A DNA stretch of 64,000 nt from Myotis daubentonii (taxonomy: Eukaryota; Chordata; Mammalia; Chiroptera; Vespertilionidae), in assembly GCF_963259705.1 (NCBI RefSeq), contig NC_081844.1:104000671-104064670 (forward strand), written 5' to 3'. The notes below the pieces were generated by a model, which made no database searches, had not been told where the DNA came from, and worked only from the letters and a program-made list of their open reading frames with translations. A program made the position numbers and the translations under genes. How positions within the stretch are numbered: position 1 is the first letter of the stretch; each line of letters begins with the position of its first letter. Of this stretch, positions 12,061 to 24,577 are shown one piece after another.

Positions 12061-12214
12061 ACCCCTGTGTGACAGGAGGCTGGCCGCCTCCAAACCCCTC
12101 CTCCTTCACCACCACTGACCTTGTCCTCCCTCCCTTGTCCTCCAGCCACCCTTCCCATCACTTTCCTTCACCCTTCCGCCCTCTCCTTCTAAGGAGCATG
12201 CCTAAAACAGAAAA

Positions 12215-12520
12215 GGAAAAGGGAACACACAGTGACTATAACTGGGCTAAGGGCTTTACACATAGTATCTCAATAACTAATTCCAACAATTCAATAAGGT
12301 AAACCGTACGCATTCACTCAAATAGATACAGGTAATGGACGCTAGTGGTGTGACAGAAATCATGTTAGGTGCTCTGAGTGAAATAAATTAAAAATAAAAA
12401 GACCCAGTTCCTGCCCTCAAGTCCCTTATAGTCTAGCAGCAACTCCAATGATCATCTGTTTTCAAAAGTTAAAGAAACTAAGGCATAAAGAATGGATTCG
12501 CCTCCTCAGTGTCATAGTTC
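12215..12520 (-). repeat. degenerate MIR, possibly split by another old repeat
   Basis: 12235-12300 reads like the reverse MIR 3' part ('gggctaagggctttacacat'). 12460-12495 resumes with 'aaagaaactaaggcataaag'. The intervening 'cctgccctcaagtcccttat' block belongs to a different old interspersed repeat. Boundaries are approximate. Confidence 0.45.
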
Positions 12521-13067
12521 ACACCCAGCATCCTTCTTTTGGACTCCAGGTTCCAAGCTTTCTAATGGCACAGAATTCTGGGATATCGGAAAGAACAGCA
12601 ACACAGCCTCCCAGACGCAGCCTTCACCTTCAGCTCTACAAACAGGAAGGAAAAGAGCGAGCGAGGGAGGGAGAGGTGGGGGGAGAGAAAAGCAGATCCT
12701 TGGCCCCCATCCCGCTGTGTCCTAGGCCATGAGTCACTGTGAATTCCTTCCTTTTCCCGCTGGGAGGGAACAGGCTTCAAGGGGCCCCAGGCTTTGAGGC
12801 CGGGGGTTTGCCCAGGTGGTTGTGTAAACCCGAGAATTACAGGGTGAGGCGTGTCACCATGCACCTGCCTCCTTTCAGCTGTTCTGTTTTGGGCTTTCAC
12901 AGCCCCTAGCTAAACAAAGAAGCTTTACTTCGCACCCTTGGTCTCCCAACTGAGAGACTTTCAGCTAAAAGGAAGACTCCTGCTGACCTGGGTCAGGGAG
13001 CAGATCAGAGAGGATCCCAGGCTTTGAGGGCCCACAAGACGATGGCGACCTTACTGAGAGTCATGAT

Positions 13068-13275
13068 GACAGCATTTAACATTTACTGAGCTTTTATGTG
13101 CCAAGCACTGTGCTAAGCGCTGTTACATCAGCGTTTACCCACGTAAACAATTCTGTGAGGTAGGTACCATCATCATGCCCCATGGAGTCTGGGGCTGGGT
13201 GACGTGACATAACTTGCCCGAGACCACGTTAGCAGGTGACGGACCTGGGACTGGGCTGCAGAACCTGAACATGCG
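13068..13275 (-). repeat. MIR SINE
   Basis: 'aacatttactgagcttttat', 'gtgccaagcactgtgctaag', 'tgaggtaggtaccatcatca' and 'cataacttgcccgagaccac' give a well-ordered reverse MIR. It ends just before a poly-C run. Confidence 0.88.
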
Positions 13276-13290
13276 CCGCATGGCCCCCTG

Positions 13291-13305
13291 CCCCCCCCCC
13301 CCCCC
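13291..13305. repeat. poly-C tract (15 C)
   Basis: Fifteen consecutive C following 'tggccccctg'. Polymorphism-prone homopolymer. Confidence 0.95.
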
Positions 13306-13544
13306 TTCTCTGGAGAAAGCTGTAACACACGTGGCGGGCGCTCAGCGAATATCAGTTTCCTCCTCTCTTTTTACAACATTTCTGGGGAGGTTGTTTTTCA
13401 CAGATCTCTCCCTTCTACCATAAAGCCAGCTCTGCGGTGAGGTGGGGAGACGTCCGTCTCTCCTGCTGCAGATGAGCACGGAGTCCTCAGCCGGCTGCCC
13501 CCAAATGTCACCTTTGTGCTGCCACAGGCTTTCCCTGCTACTCC

Positions 13545-13600
13545 CAGATCCCCAGGTGATTCTGGGGCACGTTAACCTTGAAGAACCACTGCACTAGAGA
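13545..13600. mobile_element. MER5-type hAT terminus fragment
   Basis: 'ccccaggtgattctggggca' and 'cttgaagaaccactgca' resemble one end of MER5A/B hAT elements. Only the terminal 50 or so bases are present. Confidence 0.6.
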
Positions 13601-14544
13601 CCATTAGGGTTTGAATTCTTGGAACAACCATTTATCATATTTCATGGTTTTAAAGAAAAAACACACAAAAACATAAAAAGCCAGGCACCCTGGAGGAGCT
13701 GACAGGTAACCTCTGACCTGTGGCTTAGGATAGGAAGGAATGCACAGCCAGCTCTGTGGCTTGGACCGCCCCCTCCCCCACAAGGGCTCCCCTCCCTGGG
13801 GGCTGTGTGGACTTGTAAATGGCCTGAGGAGAGAGGGGGAGGGCAGGAGAGGGCTCTGCACAAGTCACAAAGGGCCTGGGCCAGGCCTGCTTAGCCAGGT
13901 GCCTGCCACTTACAGGAAAACAATTTTCTCAGGTTGAAGTTTACCTCTTGTTCTGGGGACTCCCTGGAGGGGCCGATGCCTTTCTCTCTCATTAAACAAG
14001 GGTAGGAGGTGCTCCGTGGGGTGGATGGAGCTGGGAGGAGAGGAGAGGAGGAGCGTTTCATGTCATGCAGGCAGGGGGCCAGCTGGGCCTGGCTTCCCAG
14101 CCCGGGGCCAAATTGAGCCAGAGAGACCCTCAGGTTCATAATTCATCTTAATGAAGGGCCTCTGTAAACCTGCCATGCCCTCGGGTTCCGGCAGGAAGCT
14201 CCTGGCCGTTCTGCTGACACAGGTCCCCAGTTGTGCAGGTGCTAACGGGTCCTTTCCTCCTGGGGTTTTTATGGCCCGTTTTGCAGCAACTGAATGCTTC
14301 GGAAGGAACCGTCTTCCATCAGGGCGTCCAGGAGAGGGGATGCTGCTCTGAAGGGCCTGCTCTGGGAAGATCTCAGAAGCCACTAGAAACTCCTCCAGCA
14401 GCAGCAGCACACATCCTGTTCAGCAGATAGCTCGAGGGGGCATCCGGAGTGGGTAGAGGCGGTCTCAGTAAGAGGCTGAATAGAATCAATTTTATTCAAG
14501 GCAGCGAATAGCACCCCAAATCTATAAAAAAAATTCACCCTAGG
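13601..14544. other. unannotated sequence
   Basis: GC-moderate unique sequence. A 115-codon minus-strand frame (14063-14410) overlaps shorter plus-strand frames, and none shows a domain. No repeat family recognised. Confidence 0.5.
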
Positions 14545-14705
14545 CCAGACCCTGCACTGTCTCCCTCCTCACGAAAGCATGCTATCAGCTCAGGATCTCA
14601 GCTGAGGAAACGGAAGCTCAGAGTGGCTGAGTGATTGCCCAAGGCCACGCAGGTGGAGCGGTGCAGAGCCAGCCTTTGAATGCAAGCCCTCTGACTCCGA
14701 ACGCC
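14545..14705 (-). repeat. MIR SINE
   Basis: 'gctgaggaaacggaagctca', 'gtgattgcccaaggccacgc', 'aggtggagcggtgcagagcc' and 'ctttgaatgcaagccc' fit the reverse MIR core. Confidence 0.8.
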
Positions 14706-14789
14706 ACACGTCATAACATGAAATGAGTAGTGTACAAAGTAATATGTATTAGGTTTCCCTTTTAACGTCAACGCTCTGTCAGCTCCTAA

Positions 14790-14885
14790 TTGCTGATGCA
14801 TTTTGCAGATGAAGACAGAGACCAGAGAGGCACAGGATTTGCCCAAAGTCACACAGTCACTGTCCCAGCGAGTACTTACTAGTAC
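14790..14885 (-). repeat. MIR SINE fragment
   Basis: 'gcagatgaagacagagacca', 'gagaggcacaggatttgccc' and 'aaagtcacacagtcactgtc' mark a second reverse MIR core about 90 bp after the previous one. Confidence 0.75.
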
Positions 14886-15059
14886 TCTGCAGCCTGTGGC
14901 CATTCCAGCAACTCCGTCCTTGAGTGGAACACTCTGCTGAACAAACCACTGCTTCCGTGCTGATTAAAACCCTCCTCCTCCTCCAGCTTCATTTATTTTT
15001 CCCTGTATACCCCAAGGGACGCTCACAGATGTGGGAGATACACGGCTCATGTTTTAGGC

Positions 15060-15270
15060 TCCGAATTTTTTTTTTTTTTAATCTACAGAGCTTCCAGGTT
15101 TCATTTTGGCCAAAGATCCAGCTAAGATAATGTCGGAGTAATTATTTTTTATACTGTATGTCTCACTCATTTCCAAAAGAGTAATGCGGTGGTTTATTTT
15201 AAAAGTAACACGCAGACTTCTTCTGCCACCCTATAAACTTCACAGGGTTGGATGTTTGTCTATGGAGTCT
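15060..15270. promoter_or_regulatory. candidate conserved non-coding element
   Basis: Unique AT-rich sequence after a T14 run: 'gctaagataatgtcggagta', 'attattttttatactgtatg', 'gagtaatgcggtggttta' and 'cacagggttggatg'. It has GATA-like and homeodomain-like words. No repeat match. Inference only. Confidence 0.28.
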
Positions 15271-17269
15271 CTATGTCCTGCTCTTCCCACCGCAACACTC
15301 GGGGTCTGGGGAAAGTGTGTGTGTATGTGGCAGAATGGGAGAAATGACTGCGCCAGGACAATTTGCCATTTAATCAGTTCAGAGTATCCTGGCAACCGTG
15401 GAAATATGGAGAAATGAAAACTTTCAATGTAATGATGTTTAACACCTCTTTCCTATAAGACCCGCTGTTTATCTTTACCATCTGATCGGTACCTTCATCA
15501 GCAACTGCATGCAATTTCCTACTCCTTCAGCTGAGTTACTCACGCTCCTTCCTGGCCTGGATAACACCATCCACACAGTCATTGCTGAGTTGTGTTCCCC
15601 GCAGCCAGTATAGGGCATATCCACAATGTGCACTTGCCCGTTTGTCTTTGAAAGGGGCCCAAGTTTTGTCTTTTGGGATACTGATTTTTAAGCTGGTTAT
15701 TAAGAAACAAAAGGTGCAGAAAGAACTGTTGATGCTCTAGCCTTTCCTGCCTCAGAGAGTCAGAGGGCAAGGCCTACTCCAGGGAGGAAATCTTAGGGTG
15801 TCTGCCTTAGCCTAAGTTGAATCAAGTATGGGAGATAGGGAGGTGCTGTTTACTAGATCAATCAGTGTCCAAAAATTTACCTGCCATGTAGGTTCCCACT
15901 CTTCCTCAACTGCCTGTAAAAAGCCTGCTTCCTTTGACATGTCAGGCCCCTCCCTTCACCCCATCCCTTCACCCCCACCCCCATTTCTACATTGTCCAAA
16001 GTGACATACATGCTCAATTATACATCACTACTAGTATCTTTAGAATTTTCGTGTTTATGTTAATTCCCCATGCACACGTATTAAAATTTGATTTTCTCCT
16101 ATTAATCTGATTTGTTAATTTGATTTTTAGCCTAGCCAGAAGAACTTACAAGGTGGGAGGAAAAGCATTTGGTTTCAGCCCCCACAACTTCCAGCTCCAA
16201 AGCAAACGGAGTGATCACAGACTCAGATAATTTGGTTTTTATGGAATAACTACCATATGTGCCATAACTTAACCAAATAAGAACCTGGCTCCTTTGGTTG
16301 CTGGTAAGAAGCCCTGTCACTCAGTACCATTTGGAACCAACTCATCACCCCAGCGAGGGAAAGGGACACACAACGCTGCCGAACCAAACTAAGCTCATCA
16401 TTGACCTACTCCCATATACATTATGTGTATCTGCATTTACCTACTCGATACATGTGATGATCTAGATATGTGTGAAGACAGATGCATGGGCAGGAGGGGC
16501 ACCTGCATCTGTTTCTTCAATAGAATAGATTTATAGAGAAAGACCCTGGGTTAACTGGGATCTTAAAGCTTGGTCAATCTAACATCCCTCTCCCCCTCCA
16601 AAGCACATATACCCAAAGATGAGTTGGCAGAAGAAAAGATTATAACTTCGGCAAAAGAGGGATAACGTTAAATGCCATCAACGTGCCTTAGTTAAACTTA
16701 ACACAGTCCCAAGCTGGCAAACAGGAAATTGCCCCATGAGCTCCTGCTCTTCAAAGGGGAGCCTGGCCCCTGTGTTTGTCAGTTCAGAGTTTACTTAGCC
16801 ATCTCTGTGCATCAATCTGGGCTCAGCAGGGAAGACCAAACACTGTCAGGGCTGGAGTCAGCCATCACCAGCCTCTGGCAAGGATAGGGCAGTGCTCAGA
16901 GCCCTGTGTGCCAGGGAGCTGACATGCCAGCCACCCTCCAGGAATTTCTCCTTCCCTTCCCAATTCTTAATGCCTCCGGGAGAGACCTAGAATTCTAGTC
17001 TGCTGGGCAATGAGGGAGGTAAAACTCACAGAGGGCTACCGAAAATACCCACCCAGAGCACAGTGGTCCCTCCTGGTTCCCTCAGCTGCCTCAAGTAATA
17101 ACCCCCATCTCTTAAGGGCCCTGTGTCTTGCTTCTTGGGACTTGCCCCTCTTGGAGAGCAGTCTCCATCTTACCAATGCTCATGCCTGGCATTTGTTCTT
17201 TTCCAAATGTGTGCTTATTTGGGTGTAAGAATCAAAAAGGAGAGTCCCAAAATCCTCACTGCTTTTGTT

Positions 17270-17271
<2 letters not shown>
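15271..17271. other. unannotated sequence
   Basis: A 2-kb stretch without recognised repeats or exons. AT-rich sections (15420-15530, 16010-16140) could also be constrained non-coding sequence, but nothing specific supports it. Confidence 0.5.

Positions 17272-17309
<38 letters not shown>
17272..17309. repeat. (TG)n microsatellite, about 19 units
   Basis: Uninterrupted GT dinucleotides between 'tttgtttc' and 'aggagaggtgg'. Potential Z-DNA former and polymorphic marker. Confidence 0.98.
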
Positions 17310-17311
<2 letters not shown>

Positions 17312-19004
17312 GAGAGGTGGTATAACTCCTTTTCCATTTAAGACCTGAGTTTGGAAACTTACAGGCCACCCAAACCCTCATAGATGTTTGTAATACTCTT
17401 TAGGGGAAACAAAAAATGAAGTTGTGGCTTACATTTAAAATCGGAGTATTTCACACACAAAAATTAGATTTCCAGTTTATTTTGAAAAAATAAAATCAGA
17501 AGTGGCTGGCAAGCTGGGTCCATACCCCTGCGTGACAAACGTTGTGTTGAGCTCAGCGGTGGGTGGGCCACGACATTTGGTGGGGTGGGTAGTGCCAGTT
17601 CAGGGGCCCAAAAGGGCTGAGTCAAAGCTGGGCCAGTTGGCTTCCACAGGGAAGAAGGGCCCCTTTTCCTAATTCACACAAAGGCTCCCTGTGGGCCGGG
17701 GGGAGGTGGGGGCGTGGGGGGGGGCAGTTCCCTTTCCTGGCCACCTGACCGAGTTCACCCATTCATGCTACCTGCCACTCACAGCAGGAGTGTCTACTCC
17801 CTGCACAGACAACAAGAAACGTGCAGATATAAACTTTTTACAAGCTCAACAGCACCAACAATAGATTAGATTTACCCCGGTTTTAGAGAAATTTCTTACT
17901 GGGTTGCCATCAAGTCCAATCTTTGCTAGACCCCAGGTTTCTTGCTTTCTTAAACTCAGCCTGACTCCTGCTCAGGAGTCACTTGCTTCCCTGGGTCCCG
18001 GAGAAACATAAACCTTGACTCTCAGAGCCAGAGCAGATCAGCTGCAAACACATGTGGCTTATTACACCACCAAGTAACAGAGAATGAGAACAGCCGGTCC
18101 AATTTCTTTGTGGAGTGGCCCGCTGTCTCTGAGGCTGTCAACAACCTGGGCCTTCCGCATTTATGACATCTTCTGACCCAGTGAGCAGGCCTGGGCAATA
18201 AAATGCAAATCATTCTGTAGTCAATTAATCCCCCTGAAACCCTGTCAACTAACGCAGCACAGCAGTAACAGAGGAGGAAAAAAGAGTTGTTCTCTCTGGT
18301 ATTTCCCTCAGAGATAACCTGCAAAACTTAAAGGACTTTCAGTTTTCCAGATCCACCTCAATCCCCCAAATCCAGGCCACATGCATGGCTGTTTAAGCCT
18401 TAATGAAACAGAAACAAGAAGGAGGTGGCTGCTGTGAGTCAGAACCGCCTGGTGTCAACACCCAAACCAAACACAGCCTGCCCAGCTCAGCAAGACAGAT
18501 CACAGCCTTAGAGGGACCAGCCAGCGACTGCAATGCCTGCCCATCCTAACACTAAGCCATCTTCTCTCCAGTTTCTGGAATAATAAAACATCTGTGAGAA
18601 TTCTTCCTGTGATTTTCACAGCTCGATAGAGAGTGTGTCCCAGGCACAGGCAGAGATGACGTGGGCATCGCTAGGCAGCACCTTCTTGCCTTCTTTCGAA
18701 GATGGCCCAATGATGGCATTTTTGAACCTCAGCTGACTCGGCCACAGAGTACCAGCTGGAAGCCCAGAGAGTGAGCATCAACTTTACCCCTTGGGTGTTC
18801 CCCAAATCATGTCAGAGGCTCAGACTGGGGTAGTGAGCTTCTGCAGCAGAAACACCGGGCCTCATCTAAAGCTGCGGGTGGCTCCAGTCACAGCCACATG
18901 TCCTTCAGAAGCTCAGCATCCTACACAATCAACTGCTATTCACTTGTGAGGATGGTCAAGGCCACGAGCACAGGCACTTGCTTTTGAGCTTAGAGGTTAC
19001 ACAG
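17310..19004. other. unannotated sequence with a G-rich tract
   Basis: Mostly unique sequence. At 17693-17724 there are several closely spaced G runs of three or more, a plausible G-quadruplex on the plus strand. No exon or repeat family otherwise recognised. Confidence 0.5.
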
Positions 19005-19090
19005 GCCAATCCCCCTGTTTTGCACATGAACAAAACAGAAATGACTTGCAGGAGGGCAAAGAGCTAGGAACAGAACCCAGGAATCCAGAA
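19005..19090 (-). repeat. MIR SINE fragment
   Basis: 'ccccctgttttgcacatgaa', 'gggcaaagagctaggaaca' and 'gaacccaggaatcc' resemble the reverse MIR core, at lower similarity than other copies. Confidence 0.55.
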
Positions 19091-20244
19091 TCACTGTCTG
19101 GAGTTCTGAAAGGGATTAGTATCACCTCAATCCCTCCCCACATTCTTTCTCTTCTCTTGCATCCTGTTCTTCACAGGCCACTTACAAGAGGGGACACCCC
19201 TGGCTTCTAAGAAGGCGGGCAATGGAGGCAGGAGGGCAGGGAGGTTCCTTAGATGTCTTTGTACGTTTGTAGATGGTCCTACTGCTGTTTTCCAGGCTGA
19301 CTGCTCTCCAGAAGGAAACAAAGGAAATGGCTTTAGATGAGGTAGGAATTAAGCAGTTGCCCTTCCTATTGTTGGGGGGCTGTCTATCTGGTATTGGAGG
19401 TGAGAAAAGCCTGTCCTCTCTCCTAACTTGTTCTCATCTTGGCCAGGTGGTATGTGGAAGACACAACATGTATTACAAAGGGTCCAGCAGGATTTGCAAA
19501 ATGCTGACATCCCCTCTGCCCCCTACAGATCTATCAATGTTTTTTGTTAAAAGTTATTATTTGCCTCCACAAAAACAGCAACAACAACAACAAAAATAAT
19601 GGGCATTGGAATAGCCAACCCCCAAAGAATCACAGCATAAAACCAGCATTTCTGAACCAGGGATTTACAGCCAGCCCAAGAGTGAGCAGGACCAGAGAGA
19701 GGGCTGTAGTGTGGAGGGAGCAGTAATTATACCACCACCGAGAACTAGACCCCTTCCTGGCCACAGCCACAATCTTCTCCATCCTCCACTCTGGCTATCC
19801 GCCATTGAGTTCAAGGGCTAGCCCCTGTGTGGCTGGAAACTTCCAGAAACCTCCTCCTCTTGCTGGAGCCGAGATTCTCTCCTGTGGCCTCTGTGTCCAT
19901 GTGTGCCACTTCATTTTGTGAGAAGGAAATTGGTTGCTCAACCCCGCAGCAGCTTTGCTTCTGCACCTGGGCTCCAGTGGCTAACTCAAGGCCTACCTTA
20001 GGCAGCTGCTAGCTCAGACTACATTGCCTTCTGCTCCAAGGAAACAATACCACTTGCCTTCTTTTCTAAACCCAAACCCAATCTCACAAGACCCGGAACC
20101 ACCTGCCTTCTTCTTACCTCTATGCCTCTCTTGGTGAAGCCCCTTACTTGGGCTGTTGGTTCTCTACTCACATCTACTTTCAGACCCTTGAGAGTGAATC
20201 TCATGCATCAGGGCTGGTGCATATGCCTCATGCTCTCTCTGCGA
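19091..20244. other. unannotated sequence
   Basis: A CAA-rich short tract sits at 19573-19596. The rest, including 20000-20240, may extend the following L2 upstream, but I cannot define the join. Confidence 0.45.
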
Positions 20245-20500
20245 TGCGTAGCTGGGTTCCCTCCTCACTCAGCTCTCAGATCTCAGCTCAGACACTGCTC
20301 CTCTGGGAGCCCTGATGACCCTCCATCCTGGATCAGGTGTCCCATAATTGTATTTTTCTAAATCCATCCTACTTCCCCTTCATACACCAACATTGTTTGC
20401 ACTTTTATATTTATTTGGGTGCTGAGTTGATTAGTGTCTGTGTTTTCCATTTCAGTGGGCTCCAAAGAGTCTGTGTGGCTCACCATTGCACCTCCTGGCA
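20245..20500 (+). mobile_element. L2 LINE 3' fragment
   Basis: 'cagatctcagctcagacact' and 'gctcctctgggagccctgat', then a T-rich 'acttttatatttatttgggt' block and a 'cagtgggctccaaagag' tail, follow the L2 3' end. Non-functional remnant. Confidence 0.7.
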
Positions 20501-21044
20501 CAGAAGTACTCCTCCACCCTCTCCTAGACTATCCATCCTTCAAGTCTAAACTTGGATTTGGCATAGGTCAGGGACCTACCAGGAAAGTAGAAACCACTTT
20601 AAGTATTTCCTACAGGGAGAATTTTATGCAGGGAATTGGTTGTGTGGTGATAGAGGAGCCGAGACACCAAGAGAGGATGCTGAGCTAGCCCATAGATAAG
20701 CAACAGCAGGAAGCTGTTCCCACCCCTAGGCTGGAGGCACAAAGGGAACAGGCCCTGTTGCCAGAGCCCAGGGACCCCTCTGGCGGGAGATGCAACCACA
20801 AAGGAGACACAGCCACTACCAGAGAGGGTGTTGAGAGAGAGAAGAAGAAATATCCTGGCTTCTCCTTCCCAGTTCCTACCTCATGCCTCTCCTTGCTGGG
20901 ACACAGATGGAAGCCAGCTCACATGAGAAACCTGGGAACCTCGGTGGCAGGTACTGGCCCCCTGATCCACAGAGTAGGGGGGAAATGGAGAATGGAAACA
21001 GGCCTAGCGCCAGAAGTCCTTAATTCCTATGGAATCTAGGCTTA

Positions 21045-21485
21045 GGGTCCTTGGTAGGCTGAAAAATTTCTACCCCTAAGATATATTCATTTCCTAATTC
21101 CCAGAACCTCTGAATATTATATTACATGACAATCTTATGTCCTATATGATGCAATTAAGAATCTTGAGAGGAGGAACTTACCTTGGATGTTCTGAATGGG
21201 CCCTAAAAGCCATCACAAGTATCCTTACAATAGAGGCAGAGGAAGACATACACACAGAAGAAAAGATAATGTGAAGACAAGAGATCGGTGATGCAGCCAC
21301 AAGCCAAAGAATGCGGGCATCCACCCAAAGCTGGAGGAGGCAGAGAGCAAATTCTCTCCTGGAGCCTCCAGAGAGAGTACAGCCCTGCTGATGCCTTTAT
21401 ATCAGGCTGCTGCTCTCAGGGACTGTTGTTTTAAGTTATAAGTTTGCAGTAATTTGATTCAGCAGTTTAGGAAACTAACACAGTG
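21045..21485 (+). repeat. ancient LTR/MER-like mammalian repeat
   Basis: A familiar old repeat layout: 'ggtaggctgaaaaatttcta', 'ttcctaattcccagaacctc', 'aagaatcttgagaggaggaa', 'gccacaagccaaagaatgcg', 'ctggagcctccagagagagt' and a terminal 'gcagtttaggaaactaacac'. Family name uncertain. A short piece of the same 3' end occurs near 45085. Confidence 0.7.
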
Positions 21486-21670
21486 TTCCTCCATACGTTC
21501 CCATCAGCACTCCTTGTTTACCCCTGTAGCCTGTCTCTTTGCATTGAAGTAGTCTATTCCATTATCTTAACTGTCGTGTTAGACTGATCGTGAGGGCAGG
21601 ACTATGTCTTACCCTAGTTCTCAGCATAGTGACCAGCATATAATGGAGACAAATACATATTATTAAATTG
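21486..21670 (+). mobile_element. L2 LINE 3' fragment
   Basis: 'ctgatcgtgagggcaggact', 'atgtcttaccctagttctca' and 'cagcatataatggagacaaa' match the extreme 3' end of L2. Confidence 0.7.
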
Positions 21671-22689
21671 AATTTAGGTTTTATGCCACACCTGATCTTC
21701 GACCAAATGAAGAGGTTAGTAGATTCTAATATTTCTAGACATGACCCAGACTCTACTCTGGAAGTTTCTCTACCCTATAAATCTGGCCCCCACCTTTGAA
21801 GGCCCTGCAAGGGACTCTCTCTGCTTTAAGTGGCAGCAAACACTGTCCCATGACAGCTGTGTTCCCACTCTTCCTACCTATAGTCCTTGAAAGTGATGAC
21901 AAGCCAAGGGGAGAAAAGCACCTCTTTTTCTCTTGAGTTATCCAACTCACAGCCATGAGCCAGGTCAAAGTTTCTCTGGAGTCTCCTGTGTTAACAAGCT
22001 AGAAGCCAAGCACCAGTGTCATACAGCACTTTTCAAAGTAGTTAATTAACAAGGGGAATAAGCTACCTTGAGGATCAGTGAAGCAAGCAACCTCGCTGTG
22101 CAGTCATCAAGAGGAATGGGATTAGTTTCTAGGGAGACAATAGGAAAATGACAAGGAGGGCAGGCTTGATGGGACCTGCGGTTTCCTCAGTGCTGCTCCT
22201 TGCCTGACTCTCCTTCCCACAATGCAAAGTGGACATGTGCAAAGTCATGCCACGAGGCTGCCCTGGCCTGATAATTACTGATCACTCAGTGGGCGGATTT
22301 AGAGTCTGCTCGCAGGTGGAGTGGGCTGGATTGAGCGCCTGGCGGAAATCACATTACCCAAGGCTGACAGCCTAGGCAGGTAACAGGTCCCAGGGAAATC
22401 ACTGAGTGGACCTGAAAAGTGACTCAAGAGGTGAGCAGGGTTGGTGAGGATATAGGTTCTGGTTGATCCACAGGGGTCAGGAGGTAAGCTGTGGCAGTTG
22501 CTGAAGGCCAAGAATGGTGAGCAGATGCCCATGCAGTGGCAGCATTTCTAGGAAAGGAAAGATAGACCATACGGGGTATGTGCCACCTTATGTTATTTAC
22601 TCCTATGCTACTCCGCTCTGCTCCACTCGCTCCACTCCATTCCATTTTCATTTTTTCTTTCCTCTCCAAAACCTCAGGGGAAGGTGCAG
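21671..22689. other. unannotated sequence
   Basis: Unique sequence; no exon or recognisable repeat apart from possible LTR-like flanking near the right end. Confidence 0.45.
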
Positions 22690-23120
22690 TCTGCCTTCCA
22701 CTCTAGAAGTCAGAATGGCCAGATCACTTTCCCAGCCTCCTTTGCAACTAGAGCAGGCAGGTGACCTAGGCTCAGCCAATCAGATGTGCCTGCCTGGGAT
22801 TTAGCACCTGCACTTTTGATGAAAAAGCAGTAGGCATGCAGAGTGCTTGCAGGGATGGCAGCACAGCCCATTTCTGGGGCAGCAGTGCCAGAGAGAAGGC
22901 TGTCTACTGGCAGGACCAGCATCCAGGGCTGGCAGTGGCCTTCTCTCCATCCTGGCCCTTCGTGGTGCTGGTGCACCAACTGCCCTTGTTCCCATCCCTA
23001 TCTGGAGCCCATTTTTTAGATCTCTAGCAATTCTGAGGCCCACTGGATTAATTTTCTATAAATAAATTTGCTGTTTACCTCAGCCAGTGTGGATGTCTGT
23101 TCCTTGCAACTGTTAGCCTG
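22690..23120 (+). repeat. ancient solitary LTR-like element
   Basis: 'ggccagatcactttcccagc', 'caactagagcaggcaggtga' and 'ctcagccaatcagatgtgcc', then 'ctataaataaatttgctgtt' with a 'ctgttccttgcaactg' end, resemble an old MaLR/ERVL-type LTR with a CCAAT box and TATA-like sequence. Solo and decayed; no internal viral genes. Name uncertain. Confidence 0.55.
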
Positions 23121-23264
23121 GCCTGATCCGGTGTGTCTACTGGCTTATTTCGAAATGTTTGGAGGAAGTGAGGAAAGTTTCCCTTGTTTTATCCAGAGAA
23201 GAGTTCTGAAAAATGATCTGCATTTTTTTTCTGTCACAGCATAAAAGGTTGGATATATTTGTCA

Positions 23265-23680
23265 GGCCTCTTTGAAGTAGAAGTGACAGAAACTGGTTTA
23301 AGAACAATGAACATTTATTTATAACTTTAAAGTATGGGGGTTAACAGGATCTGGGTACAGCTGGATCTGGGGAGAGTAATGTCAAGCATTGCTCTCTCTC
23401 GCTTTCCTCTTTGCTGGCTGCATTCGTAGTCAAGCCCTGTTCTTACAGTGGTCTCTGCCTCCTCCAGGCTTGGATCCTGCCAGCTTAGTAGTCCCAGTAG
23501 GAAAAAAAGGTTTATTTCCCCCCAAAGCCCAGCAAAATCCTGGGATGGACTATAACTGGACAAACTCAGGCCACCTGTCTATTCTGACCTGTGGCCAGGG
23601 CTAGGTAGGGTGGGGAACAGGGGCTGGCTGGCCCAGGTTGGGACTGTGCTGTGGAGCCAAGACAATCACTCGGTTAAATG
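23265..23680 (+). repeat. ancient interspersed repeat, unnamed
   Basis: 'agaagtgacagaaactggtt', 'gggtacagctggatctgggg', 'cttggatcctgccagcttag' and 'acctgtggccagggctaggt' follow a layout I know from an old mammalian LTR/MER-class repeat. Family not assigned. Confidence 0.5.
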
Positions 23681-24084
23681 TTCTCAGATTTTGTTTGAAA
23701 CCCTCACGCACCCCTGCCCCCCAACAATCCCAACTGTTGTTGGGAGACTGTGTTTTCTACCAATTAATGGGATTAAAATTTTCCTATAGAGTAACTCATG
23801 CTTTTTAAGTTTTTTATTCTTTTACAACAACAACAATTAACATATTATTAGTAGACTTTACTTGTGTCCCCCATTAGTTGTGCCAGATATGAGACAGGCT
23901 AGGCTAGCTGATCATAAACTGATGCTCCATTCATTTTTCATCCTCTTAAAAAAATTTACATTGCAATGCAAGGGAGTAAAAGTGATCTGGTATAAGGACT
24001 GCCTTGAATCAGCTATAATTTATTAATGTTTAAGGCAGGTAAAAATCAATTATTATTTAAAACCAAGAACTTATAATAGAAGTA

Positions 24085-24325
24085 ATTACTACCGGTATCT
24101 GATGTTTCTTGAGTGCACTATGTTCCCAGTGCTGCTCTAAGCTCTTCCTACCTGGGAACTCCCATCATAGTCCTGGCATACTACAAAACTGGGGTCATTA
24201 TTAATCCTACATTACAGATGGTGAAATTGAAGAATAGAAACATAAAGAACCTGGCCCCCAAATCACACAGCTAATAAATGCTGGAGCCAGGATTTGAGTC
24301 TAATATTCTTACCTACTATGCGATC
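24085..24325 (-). repeat. MIR SINE, near full length
   Basis: 'tgatgtttcttgagtgcact', 'gttcccagtgctgctctaag', 'attacagatggtgaaattga' and 'aatcacacagctaataaatg', ending 'ggatttgagtctaatattct'. Confidence 0.88.
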
Positions 24326-24364
24326 CTCCCTCCATTTGTTAACCCAACTGTATATTCAAAGAAC

Positions 24365-24500
24365 CCAGGGAGGCGGGGCTTATCTCTATCTTACAGAGGA
24401 GAATACCAAGGCTCATGAGATCCTACCATACGTCCAAGGTCACAGAGCTAATAAGGACTTTTGGGCCAGAATTCAAAGCCACTGTCCTTAACTACTTCCT
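24365..24500 (-). repeat. MIR SINE fragment
   Basis: 'ttacagaggagaataccaag', 'gtccaaggtcacagagctaa' and 'cagaattcaaagccact' fit a second reverse MIR core adjoining the previous copy. Confidence 0.78.
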
Positions 24501-24577
24501 AACATACTATGAATTCCCTAGGGACAGAACAGTGTTGACACCCCGAGGCATAAAGGTGTAGAAACATTTCTTTAGAA

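Noticed and set aside
18038..18324. 100-codon minus-strand frame with Cys-rich segment
   Set aside because: Cysteine spacing matches no zinc finger or secreted domain; no promoter or splice evidence.
19573..19596. CAG/CAA polyglutamine exon
   Set aside because: The run is short, ends at a stop within a few codons and lacks any exon context.
22690..23120. intact endogenous retrovirus
   Set aside because: Only an old LTR-like segment is visible; no internal gag, pol or env-type frame or second LTR.
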